Below, one piece after another: positions 1-6,624 of a stretch of 16,940 nucleotides of DNA (position 1 is its first letter; every line of letters starts with the position of its first letter). Location of the stretch: positions 1-16,940 of the forward strand of contig UPZS01000045.1 in the NCBI GenBank assembly GCA_900538905.1. The letters run 5' to 3'. Below the pieces are notes generated by a model. The model made no database searches and was not told the DNA's origin. It saw only the letters and a list, made by a program, of their open reading frames with translations. The stretch is from an uncultured Sutterella sp. (GTDB lineage Bacteria > Pseudomonadota > Gammaproteobacteria > Burkholderiales > Burkholderiaceae_F). The translations under genes and the position numbers were made by a program.

Positions 1-13
1 GTCCGTCAAGCCT

Positions 14-27
14 AGCGCTTAAGCGCT
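14..27. repeat. 14-bp perfect palindrome downstream of the hydrolase gene
   Basis: AGCGCTTAAGCGCT is a perfect palindrome 11 bases beyond the stop codon of the minus-strand hydrolase gene. Neither side has a T-tract, so it does not look like a standard intrinsic terminator. It could be a protein-binding site or chance. The window edge prevents seeing what lies beyond. Confidence 0.3.
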
Positions 28-38
28 TCACGCCTATC

Positions 39-743
39 TCACCGGCTTAACAAGTCCGGATTTCGCGCCCCACCCCATTTTTCTTCCCGGCCATTGAAAC
101 CATGGTACGCAAATGCCTGACATGGCTTACCTTTGGTCTTTCCGCCGGATACGGTCACAAAGTCGGCATTTAGCTTTGCCGCAAGTTCTCGGGCCGCATC
201 GTAAGGCGTGCTCTTGCAACCATCGGAAACATGGTGCACAAAGAGTTTAGGGACCTTGATTGCATCCAATGGGATATCTCTGAGCTCTTTCATTGACGCA
301 GTACAGACCACACCATCGAGACGGTCACGACATTTACCGGCGACTTGAGCCGCCGCCAGCGTACCTCTGCTGGTTGAGACCAGCCAGACTGAGGCATGCG
401 GATACAGTTGCCGGATTCTGTCGAGCAGCAAAGAAAAACGCTTTTGATCACTCGAAGCATCGGTTGAGACCGTTGCAAACTCATTGTCAGCCAGAAGTAA
501 ACGGGAGCGAATCAGAAAATTGTTGCGCTTACCGAAGAAAATCTTTCCGCCCGTTAGGTGCGACGCGACACGTCCGTCGCCACCCGGGAAAAGAATCAGG
601 ACATATTTCGGCGACGGACTTTCGGCTGTCAGAATGCAAGTAGCCGTTGGATCAGTCTTATCAAAGTTCAGCAGCGAATCTCCGGCAAACACTGTCGACA
701 CAGCAAACGCCGTTACACTCAAAACAAGTTTTGCGAGTCGCAT
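39..743 (-). CDS. Secreted alpha/beta-hydrolase-like protein
   Basis: The 234-residue product starts at the ATG encoding MRLAKLVLSV. An AGACGAGG Shine-Dalgarno sits about 5 nt upstream, and residues 1-20 (basic start, hydrophobic core, ending VFA) form a signal peptide. A longer in-frame start at 848 would lie inside the upstream terminator and would bury the signal peptide, so I reject it. The mature protein has an alpha/beta-hydrolase pattern: a strand and turn at YVLILFPGGDG (47-57), a nucleophile elbow STSRG (Ser125), an acid candidate Asp174 in HHVSDGC, and a His214 candidate in YHGFNG. The elbow is S-x-S-x-G instead of the usual G-x-S-x-G. Cys36, Cys138, Cys147, Cys176 and Cys208 could form disulfides in the periplasm. 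Substrate is unknown. It lies downstream of etfA on the same strand but beyond a strong terminator, so it is probably its own unit. Confidence 0.75.
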   Translation of the reverse strand: MRLAKLVLSVTAFAVSTVFAGDSLLNFDKTDPTATCILTAESPSPKYVLILFPGGDGRVASHLTGGKIFFGKRNNFLIRSRLLLADNEFATVSTDASSDQKRFSLLLDRIRQLYPHASVWLVSTSRGTLAAAQVAGKCRDRLDGVVCTASMKELRDIPLDAIKVPKLFVHHVSDGCKSTPYDAARELAAKLNADFVTVSGGKTKGKPCQAFAYHGFNGREEKWGGARNPDLLSR

Positions 744-809
744 TTTTTCCTCGTCTTCTCTGTAAACAACCTCCCTGCTGCCTTCGCCCGACCTTATCTT
801 GGAAGTCTG

Positions 810-856
810 AAAAAAAGCAAAGGCACCAGTATCACTTGTATAGGACACCGGTGCCT
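810..856 (-). terminator. Intrinsic terminator of the etfBA operon
   Basis: Read on the minus strand, AGGCACCGGTGTC pairs with GATACTGGTGCCT as a 13-bp stem (two G·U wobbles) with a 10-nt loop. TTGCTTTTTTT follows. It starts 33 bases after the etfA stop and separates that operon from the hydrolase gene. Confidence 0.88.
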
Positions 857-889
857 CTTGTGGATTATGGATCTGCCAATTCGAGCAGA

Positions 890-1825
890 TCAGAGCTTCT
901 CAGTGAGTTCCTTGATCACTTCGACCGCATCTGCCTCCAAATAGTAGTCAGACATTTCGAAGATCGGAGCTTCAGCATCCTTGTTCACGGACACGATAAC
1001 TTTGGAGTCCTTCATGCCGGCTACGTGCTGAATGGCGCCGGAAATACCGAAAGCCATGTAGAGCTCGGGAGCCACGATCTTGCCGGTCTGACCGACCTGC
1101 GTTTCGCTGGGCACCAGGTTCATATCCACCACGGCTCGGGTGGAACCCAAAGCTGCCCCCATCTTTTCGGCAAGCTTATCAAGAGCGGCAAATCCTTCTT
1201 CGTCGAAGAGACCGCGGCCTCCGGCAACGACGCGCTTGGCAGTGAGCAAATCCGGACGATCGCTTGCCGCTTCTTCCACGCTCACAAATTTAAATCCGCG
1301 GGAAGACGGCGTCACAGAAAGCTTCTCAACGGCAGCATTTCCGCCTTCGGCTGGAACCGCCTCAAAAGAGGTAGCACGGACACTTGCTACAACAGGTGTT
1401 GCGGAGGTTTTGACGGTAGCCAGAACGCCGCCCGCGTAGATGTAGCGCTTGAACGTATCGGCGGAGATCACGCCTGCAATTTCAGTGAGAGCTGACACAC
1501 CGAGTTTGGCGGCCGTGCGCGGCATAGCGGCCTTGCCGGACGTGCCTGCCGTAAAGAGGATGTGGCTATAGCTACCGGCCTGCTGAGCTGCCAGCACAGC
1601 ATCCGTCAATGCTTCGGGCAGGCAGTGATTAAATGCTTCGCCTTCGGCTACAAGCACCTTATGCACACCGGTCACAGAAGCCGCCTGCTTGACTGCCCCT
1701 TCGCAGTTTTGCCCAGCCACCAAAACGTCAACTTCAGAGCCGAGTTCAAAAGCCGCCTTGAGCGTATTCAGAGTCGAAGACTTAAGCTGAGCATCGCTGT
1801 GCTCTGCAATCACAAGAATAGTCAT
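890..1825 (-). CDS. etfA: Electron transfer flavoprotein, alpha subunit
   Basis: This 311-residue protein is the FAD-carrying alpha subunit of the soluble ETF heterodimer, which takes electrons from acyl-CoA and related dehydrogenases. The C-terminal FAD domain is diagnostic: AGGRG at 201-205, STRAVVD at 228-234, QVGQTGKIVAPELY at 243-256, GISGAIQH at 260-267 and INKD/VNKD-type NKDAEAPIF at 281-289. The N-terminal domain (about 1-185) has the expected alternating strands and the AGTSGK segment at 93-98. Length is normal for the family. An AAGGA ribosome-binding site precedes the ATG. It starts 19 nt after the etfB stop, so the two are co-transcribed. No acyl-CoA dehydrogenase or ETF:quinone oxidoreductase is present in the window, so the electron donor and acceptor cannot be read from context. 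Confidence 0.97.
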   Translation of the reverse strand: MTILVIAEHSDAQLKSSTLNTLKAAFELGSEVDVLVAGQNCEGAVKQAASVTGVHKVLVAEGEAFNHCLPEALTDAVLAAQQAGSYSHILFTAGTSGKAAMPRTAAKLGVSALTEIAGVISADTFKRYIYAGGVLATVKTSATPVVASVRATSFEAVPAEGGNAAVEKLSVTPSSRGFKFVSVEEAASDRPDLLTAKRVVAGGRGLFDEEGFAALDKLAEKMGAALGSTRAVVDMNLVPSETQVGQTGKIVAPELYMAFGISGAIQHVAGMKDSKVIVSVNKDAEAPIFEMSDYYLEADAVEVIKELTEKL

Positions 1826-1844
1826 ATTCCTTCAATTCCTATTA

Positions 1845-2597
1845 TCAGAGCACCTTGGCCGTGTTTTTCAAAACGTCAATCAGTTCATCAACACTGTTCA
1901 ACTTGACGCCGGCACTGCGAGCGGGCGGTTCAATTACTTCCTGCAGATCAAGCGTGCGCTTGCCGATGTCAGCCACGTCGGCGGCTTCAACAGCATCCAC
2001 GGGCTTCTTCTTGGCCTTCATCATATTGGGCAAGGTCACGTAGCGCGGTTCGGCCAGACGCAGGTCGGCAGAGACCACGGCAGGCAGTTCGCCTTCAACC
2101 TTCATCAGCCCCGTATCGGTTTCTCGCACGCAGATGATCTTGCTGCCTTCAAGCTGCAGACTGCTGACGTTGATTGCCACGGGCCAGTCCAGAAGAGCCG
2201 AGAGCATCTGCGGCACCTGACCGGCATCATTGTCAATAGCCTGTTTGCCTAGAAGCACCAGAGCGGCCTCTTCTCGCTTAGCAATAGTAGCCAGGAGTTT
2301 GGCAACGGCCAGGGGTTCAATCTTGGTGTCGGGATGCTTGATATGAATCGCACGGTCAGCACCCATCGCCATGGCCACTCGTAACGTGTCGACCGTCTTA
2401 TCGGGACCGATCGAAACGACCACAACCTCGTCAGCCTGGCCGGCTTCCTTCAGCCGAACGGCCTGCTCGACGGCGATTTCGTCAAAAGGATTCATGGACA
2501 TCTTGACGTTGGCCGTATCGACATCCGAGTGGTCGGGCAAGACGTGAACTTTTACGTTGTAGTCCACAACTCGCTTAACCGCAACAAGAATTCGCAT
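1845..2597 (-). CDS. etfB: Electron transfer flavoprotein, beta subunit
   Basis: The 250-residue beta subunit pairs with EtfA and normally binds a structural AMP. The visible family pattern includes VKRVVD at 7-12, NPFDEIAVEQAVRLKE at 36-51, and the nucleotide-binding stretch GKQAIDNDAGQVPQ at 117-130. The classic ETF-beta signature is at 176-198 (SADLRLAEPRY then TLPNMMKAKKK). The loop of this signature is the part known to recognise partner dehydrogenases. Length is normal. The start is supported by GGAG 8 nt upstream of the ATG. It is the first gene of the etfBA unit, with a -10 box about 90 bases upstream and a hairpin in the leader. Confidence 0.97.
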   Translation of the reverse strand: MRILVAVKRVVDYNVKVHVLPDHSDVDTANVKMSMNPFDEIAVEQAVRLKEAGQADEVVVVSIGPDKTVDTLRVAMAMGADRAIHIKHPDTKIEPLAVAKLLATIAKREEAALVLLGKQAIDNDAGQVPQMLSALLDWPVAINVSSLQLEGSKIICVRETDTGLMKVEGELPAVVSADLRLAEPRYVTLPNMMKAKKKPVDAVEAADVADIGKRTLDLQEVIEPPARSAGVKLNSVDELIDVLKNTAKVL

Positions 2598-2615
2598 AAC
2601 AAGAACTCCAATAGC

Positions 2616-2654
2616 CGTCCGAAACGAGCAGTTGTTGAGAACCGTTTGCGGACG
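2616..2654. other. Hairpin in the etfB leader
   Basis: CGTCCGAAAC (2616-2625) pairs with GTTTGCGGACG (2644-2654) with one bulged base. On the minus strand the hairpin lies in the etfB 5' leader, a few bases before the Shine-Dalgarno, and has no T-tract there. On the plus strand it is followed by TTTTT and could stop antisense transcripts leaving the etfB region. Whether it stabilises mRNA, controls translation or blocks antisense transcription cannot be decided by reading. Confidence 0.45.
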
Positions 2655-2686
2655 TTTTTAAGCTGCACTATAGAAAGACGGCGGCA

Positions 2687-2692
2687 ATTATA
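2687..2692 (-). promoter_or_regulatory. Candidate -10 box for etfBA
   Basis: The minus strand carries a perfect TATAAT about 90 bases upstream of etfB. The -35 region at a 17-18 nt spacing (GTCAAA/TGTCAA) is a poor match to TTGACA, so the promoter call rests on the -10 alone. A second, weaker TATAGT lies about 18 bases downstream. Confidence 0.45.
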
Positions 2693-2957
2693 AAGAGCGC
2701 AAAGCCGATTTTGACACCATCAAAAATGCGAGTTTACGCACAATGCTGATGGCCCCCCTAACAACGATTTATCAAAGAAAAAGCCGCAAAAATTTAAATT
2801 CAAACGTGAATACCGATTCAGCTGAAAATGTACCGAAAAGCAGACATAAGCCCTTGAAATCACGCATTTTTTTATTTCATATGTGAGAAAATGTAATCAA
2901 AGAAAGACATATGGTTCGGGCGCTTAGCCCCTTTGGACACATACGGGATCGAGAGCT
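2693..2957. other. AT-rich intergenic region between divergent units
   Basis: This stretch lies between the etfBA promoter (leftward) and the small plus-strand ORF at 2958. It is AT-rich with poly-A and poly-T runs. On the plus strand TTGAAA (2854-2859) and TGTAAT (2892-2897) are promoter-like but not correctly spaced to each other. GGGC-GCTTA-GCCC (2917-2930) can form a short stem. I see no convincing gene here. Confidence 0.4.
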
Positions 2958-3104
2958 ATGAGAAACAACACAACACCGAGACTGCCGCATTTGAAGCAAA
3001 TCCTTCTTTGGATCGCCATTTGGCTTGCCGTTTTTATTGTCATCCGCATGATCGGATGGGGCGTGGGTGAAGCCTGCGACGGAACCATCAACTGTCTTAT
3101 TTAA
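2958..3104 (+). CDS. Possible 48-residue single-span membrane peptide
   Basis: An ATG at 2958 opens a 48-codon frame ending in TAA. The peptide begins MRNNTTPRLPHLKQ, followed by a hydrophobic segment at about residues 15-32 (ILLWIAIWLAVFIVIRMI), then a short polar tail containing Cys40 and Cys46. A basic N-terminus before one membrane span is typical of small bacterial membrane proteins. The upstream GGGATCGAGAG stretch gives a weak Shine-Dalgarno close to the ATG. I do not recognise the family. It stands alone, 481 bases ahead of fhs and divergent from etfBA. A chance ORF remains possible. Confidence 0.5.
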   Translation: MRNNTTPRLPHLKQILLWIAIWLAVFIVIRMIGWGVGEACDGTINCLI

Positions 3105-3585
3105 TCGGTCTGAGCGATAATTGGATCGGATATGGCTTTGGCGGCCCGAGCGCAGCAGGAAGCCCTCCTGCAGCTCGTCTCCTTTGCTTCCCTTAGCGCC
3201 TCTTTTACAGCGCCTGCTCTCCGGCCGCCGATCGGGCCCAACCTCAATCTAAGACATCCTTCTTTTTGTGTACGTCTTATGGCGGCGCTTTTTCACTCGC
3301 AAGTTGCATCCTTTTGTGGCATATTTCGGTGCACTCTCACACGGTGACGCGCAACATGCTGTCACCGAGCGAATTTCATCGTCCCGGATTCCTTGTTTGT
3401 TGCTCTTATGAAGGTTGAGCTCGCCATTGTCGGCTTGAGCTCCCGCTGTTCTTTTTTGTCACCGGCTCACTTGGAGCCGCAAGGGGAGTTTGTGGTCTTT
3501 TTCCCTCTCCCTGTACCTGAAGCACAAACACAACGATCAATTTTTTCACCTTTTTGTCTTTTAACTTTTTAGGAGTCACATTCCG
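3105..3585 (+). other. Long structured leader / intergenic region before fhs
   Basis: There is no convincing protein gene in these 481 bases. Several stems are visible: GCAGGA/TCCTGC within 3148-3176 (with outer GAGC/GCTC); CGGTGAC/GTCACCG at 3342-3348/3361-3367 with a 12-nt loop; and CGGCTC/GAGCCG at 3463-3468/3474-3479. A second GTCACCG at 3458-3464 overlaps the last stem and could instead pair with 3342-3348. The final 35 bases before the Shine-Dalgarno are T-rich. A 54-codon frame (3408-3572) ends with its TAG inside the fhs Shine-Dalgarno AGGAG (3571-3575). I found no good promoter. Confidence 0.45.
3342..3367 (+). other. Perfect 7-bp hairpin in the fhs leader
   Basis: CGGTGAC and GTCACCG are separated by 12 nt (GCGCAACATGCT), which can itself pair GCA with TGC. 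No T-tract follows, so it is not a plain terminator. It may be part of a regulatory leader because GTCACCG recurs 91 bases downstream. Confidence 0.4.
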
Positions 3586-5232
3586 ATGCTGTCCGACATT
3601 GAAATTGCTCAGAGCGCCAAACTCAAGCGTATCGACGACCTCGCTCATGAGTGGGGATTGGAAGACAACGAATTTGAACCGTATGGCTGGGACAAGGCCA
3701 AGCTCACCCTCAACCCGGAACGCAAGGCTGACGCCAAGCTGATTCTCGTCACTGCCACCTCCGGCATGCCCGCCGGTTCCGGCAAGACGACCACATCCAT
3801 CGCTCTTGCTCAGGCACTCAACCGACTCGGTAAGAAGGCCGTTCTCGCGCTTCGCGAACCCTCCCTCGGTCCGGTCTTCGGCATGAAAGGCGGTGCCGCT
3901 GGCGGCGGCTACTCGCAGGTGTTGCCGATGGAATCCGTGAACCTGCACTTTACCGGCGACTTCCACGCCATCACCGCCGCCAACAACCTCATTTCCGCCT
4001 TGGTCGACAACGCCCGTCACCAGCGTCAGATTGATCTCAAGGAAGTCACCTGGCGCCGCGTGCTTGACGTCAACGACCGTCAGCTGCGTAACATCGTGAC
4101 CGGTCTGGGCGGCAGCGCCAACGGCACCCCCTCGGAAGCAGGCTTTGACATCACAGCCGCCAGCGAACTGATGGCCGTTTTGTGTCTTGCCACCGACCTT
4201 GATGATCTGCGTGCCCGTATCGATCGTCTCGTGCTGGGCATCAAACGCGACGGTTCGGCCTTCACCTGCGCCGAACTCGGCGCCACGGGCTCCGTCATGG
4301 CTCTGCTGCTTGACGCCATGAAGCCCAACCTTGTGCAGACGCTCGAAGGTACGCCCGCTCTCGTGCACGGCGGCCCGTTTGCCAACATCGCCCACGGCTG
4401 CAACTCGGTGGTCGCCACGCTTGCCGCCATGAAACTCGGTGAATACGCCATTACGGAAGCCGGCTTCGGTTCCGATCTGGGCGCTGAGAAGTTCTACGAC
4501 ATCAAGTGCCGTCACGCGGGTCTGCGTCCTGCCGCCGTCGTTCTTGTCACCAGCCTCAAGGCGCTGAAGTGGCACGGCGGTGTGGCTCTGCCCGAAATCG
4601 GCAAACCCAATATGGAAGCTCTCAAGGCCGGTCTGTGCAACCTTGACGCACACGTCGCCAACCTCAAGGCTTTTGGCCCCGAAATTGTTGTTAGCATGAA
4701 CCACTTCTACAACGACCCGGAAGACGAAATCGCCGTCTTGCGCGCCCGTTGCGAAGAACTCGGCGTTCGCTTTGCTATCAGCGACGGCTTTGCCAAGGGC
4801 GGCGAAGGCGCCGAAAGCGTGGCCAAGGAAGTTCTTGAAGCCGCAGCTGCTTCCAAGGGAGAACTGCACTTCACCGTGGAAGATGAAGATCCGATCGCCG
4901 TCAAGGTTGAAAAGATCGCCAAGCGTGTCTACGGTGCCGGCTCGGTTTCGTTCTCCGAAGCCGCCAAGAAGGACCTCAAGACACTCACCGACATGGGCTT
5001 TGGCAATCTGCCTGTGTGCATCGCCAAGACTCCCTTCTCGCTGACAGCCGACCCGAAGGCGCTCGGTGCCCCCAAGGGCTTCGATTTGCCGGTTCAGCGC
5101 GTGATTCTCAATGCCGGCGCCGGTTTTGCTGTCGTCACAACTGGAGCCATCATGCGTATGCCGGGGCTTCCCAAGGCCCCTGCTGCCATGCACATTGACG
5201 TCAAGGACGGCAAGATCACCGGTCTGGCCTAA
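3586..5232 (+). CDS. fhs: Formate–tetrahydrofolate ligase
   Basis: The 548-residue enzyme joins formate to tetrahydrofolate using ATP to make 10-formyl-THF, feeding purine and formyl-Met synthesis or formate assimilation. Diagnostic regions are the P-loop GMPAGSGKT at 60-68 (the common form is TPAGEGKT, so Ser replaces Glu), ALREPSLGPVFGMKGGAAGGG at about 88-108 and LHFTGDFHAIT at 120-130. Further on come GLGGSANG, NLVQTLEGTPALVHGGPFANIAHGC, TEAGFGSDLGAEKF and, near the end, GNLPVCIAKT and MPGLPKAPA. Length is slightly under the usual 555-560 residues because of small internal gaps, with no sign of truncation. The ATG is 10 nt after AGGAG. It appears monocistronic: a long leader precedes it and two hairpins follow. 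Whether it runs towards or away from formyl-THF cannot be decided from sequence. Confidence 0.97.
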   Translation: MLSDIEIAQSAKLKRIDDLAHEWGLEDNEFEPYGWDKAKLTLNPERKADAKLILVTATSGMPAGSGKTTTSIALAQALNRLGKKAVLALREPSLGPVFGMKGGAAGGGYSQVLPMESVNLHFTGDFHAITAANNLISALVDNARHQRQIDLKEVTWRRVLDVNDRQLRNIVTGLGGSANGTPSEAGFDITAASELMAVLCLATDLDDLRARIDRLVLGIKRDGSAFTCAELGATGSVMALLLDAMKPNLVQTLEGTPALVHGGPFANIAHGCNSVVATLAAMKLGEYAITEAGFGSDLGAEKFYDIKCRHAGLRPAAVVLVTSLKALKWHGGVALPEIGKPNMEALKAGLCNLDAHVANLKAFGPEIVVSMNHFYNDPEDEIAVLRARCEELGVRFAISDGFAKGGEGAESVAKEVLEAAAASKGELHFTVEDEDPIAVKVEKIAKRVYGAGSVSFSEAAKKDLKTLTDMGFGNLPVCIAKTPFSLTADPKALGAPKGFDLPVQRVILNAGAGFAVVTTGAIMRMPGLPKAPAAMHIDVKDGKITGLA

Positions 5233-5253
5233 TCGGACAAACGCATCGACATA

Positions 5254-5320
5254 AACCGAGACACTTCTCTCGGTTCGTCAACGGCAGATTCCTTTCCGAG
5301 GAGCCTGCCGTTTTCGTTTT
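5254..5320 (+). terminator. fhs: Tandem terminator hairpins after fhs
   Basis: Two hairpins follow the fhs stop. AACCGAGA/TCTCGGTT (5254-5261/5268-5275) lacks a T-tract. AACGGCAG/CTGCCGTT (5280-5287/5305-5312), with an inner TCC/GGA pairing, runs into TTTTCGTTTT. The second is the probable intrinsic terminator. Confidence 0.82.
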
Positions 5321-5356
5321 GTCACAAAAGCAACATCATCACGTCAAAAAGCACAG

Positions 5357-5384
5357 CTACTGTCTGCGCCGATGCATACAGTAG
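5357..5384. promoter_or_regulatory. Operator-like inverted repeat upstream of the hipA-like gene
   Basis: CTACTGT and ACAGTAG are a perfect 7-bp inverted repeat with a 14-bp spacer, so half-sites are about two helical turns apart centre to centre. It ends 28 bases before the hipA-like ATG, which suits a dimeric repressor. It does not match the E. coli HipB operator pattern (TATCC-N8-GGATA). It may equally form an RNA stem. Confidence 0.4.
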
Positions 5385-5412
5385 AAAAAGTTGAACAAAA
5401 ACAAAGAAAAAG

Positions 5413-6624
5413 ATGTCGCAAAATGCTCTCTCCGTCTGCTATGAAGACGCAAACCACACCGCTACACTTATCGGCCGTGTTTCTCTTCGAAACGGATCGA
5501 TCGCCTTTGAATCCAATCACTCGGTGTTCAACAAATCTTCTGGTTGGAACCCCGCCTGCGAGATAAATGACGAGAAGCAATTGACGAGCCTTATCGTTGA
5601 TTCGCTTCCGGATCTCTGGGGGCGAAAAGTGGCTTCTGAACTTCTCAAAGCTCGCGCGCGCAAAGATGAAGTCCGCCCAGCTCCTGTCGATGATGCTCAA
5701 CTTCTCAGACTCGTCTGCGACAGTGACCGCATGGGGGCTCTGCGATTTGTCGATGAAAAAATGCCCGGGCGTTATCTCGGCGAAAGACGCTTCACGCCTC
5801 CAACAACGGTTGACTTGGCCGAACTCTGTCAAACAGCTCGTCGCATCGAAACCGGCGACATGCTCTCATCCGCTTGTCTCGAGCAATTCGCAGAAAACGC
5901 GACGGCTCTCGGAGGGTCTCGCCCTAAAACAAGTTTCATCAACGAGCAGAGTCAACTCTGCATCGCCAAATTTCCGAGCATCAACGATGACAGAGACAAA
6001 GGTGCCTGGGAGTACGTAACCGCGCGTCTGGCTCAACAAGCCGGCATCCGACTGCCGGACTTTGAGCTGATTGACATTGACGACCCTTTCGGTCGCGTCT
6101 TTGCCTCCAAGCGCTTTGACAGGACTGAAGCGGGGTCTCGTCTGCACTTTCTGTCCGTCAGAGCCTTGCTCGGTGCAACAGATAACCGTGAACCCCGCAG
6201 CTACCGAGACCTGACATCACTGATCGAAACTATCTGTCACGATCCGGAAAAACAAAAAGAAGAATTGTGGCGGCGCACCATCTTCAAATGCCTCATCCAC
6301 GACGGAGACGATCATCTGCGCAACCTGGGTTTTCTTTTCACTCCGGCAGGCTGGGAACTAGCACCCGCATTTGATCTCAATCCGTCACTTTCTAAAAACC
6401 ACCTGACACTCACCTATGGCGACGGATACCGAGACATTACCCCTGAAGCGCTTTTGAAACATTCTTCCGACTGGAGCATTCCTTCGGATATCGCCGAGAA
6501 AATCGCTTATGAAACAGTTCAGAGCATTGCCCGCTGGAAAGACGAAGCTCAATCCGCAGGTATTTCAGAGGCGCAGATCAAAATGATGCAACCCGCCTTT
6601 ACAGAGCACTTTGATTGCATTTAA
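5413..6624 (+). CDS. HipA-family serine/threonine kinase, no HipB partner
   Basis: The 403-residue protein has the HipA layout. An N-terminal HipA-type domain (about 15-115) contains the family hallmark DRMGALRF at 105-112, and the kinase domain follows. GGSRPK at 167-172 matches the ATP-loop region and AKFPS with Lys186 the nucleotide-binding lysine. The catalytic loop is HDGDDHLRN at 296-304 (Asp299 and Asn304 by alignment to the DxHxxN motif), and APAFDLNP carries the metal-binding Asp321. E. coli HipA phosphorylates glutamyl-tRNA synthetase; the target here is unknown. By hand alignment the position of E. coli autophosphorylated Ser150 is Ala165, next to Thr164. No HipB-type helix-turn-helix gene is adjacent on either side, so this is a stand-alone HipA relative. 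The Shine-Dalgarno is weak (AAGAAAAAG). An inverted repeat lies upstream. Confidence 0.88.
   Translation: MSQNALSVCYEDANHTATLIGRVSLRNGSIAFESNHSVFNKSSGWNPACEINDEKQLTSLIVDSLPDLWGRKVASELLKARARKDEVRPAPVDDAQLLRLVCDSDRMGALRFVDEKMPGRYLGERRFTPPTTVDLAELCQTARRIETGDMLSSACLEQFAENATALGGSRPKTSFINEQSQLCIAKFPSINDDRDKGAWEYVTARLAQQAGIRLPDFELIDIDDPFGRVFASKRFDRTEAGSRLHFLSVRALLGATDNREPRSYRDLTSLIETICHDPEKQKEELWRRTIFKCLIHDGDDHLRNLGFLFTPAGWELAPAFDLNPSLSKNHLTLTYGDGYRDITPEALLKHSSDWSIPSDIAEKIAYETVQSIARWKDEAQSAGISEAQIKMMQPAFTEHFDCI

Noticed and set aside
744..848. N-terminal extension of the hydrolase to an ATG at 848
   Set aside because: That start lies inside the etfBA terminator, and the extension would mask a clear signal peptide that has its own Shine-Dalgarno.
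647..1495. A 282-codon open frame antisense to etfA
   Set aside because: It overlaps the certain etfA gene and the terminator, with no family features.
3132..3347. A 71-codon plus-strand frame in the fhs leader
   Set aside because: There is no credible ribosome-binding site, it spans a hairpin, and its composition is unlike neighbouring genes.
3105..3585. ZTP (pfl) riboswitch upstream of fhs
   Set aside because: I looked for the conserved segments of the class around the GGUGAC/GUCACCG stem and did not find the expected P1 pairing or CCGGGGAGC-like strand. A covariance-model search would settle it.
3406..5193. A 595-codon open frame antisense to fhs
   Set aside because: It is a shadow of the fhs codon bias; the sense protein is unmistakable and the antisense one shows no recognisable motif.
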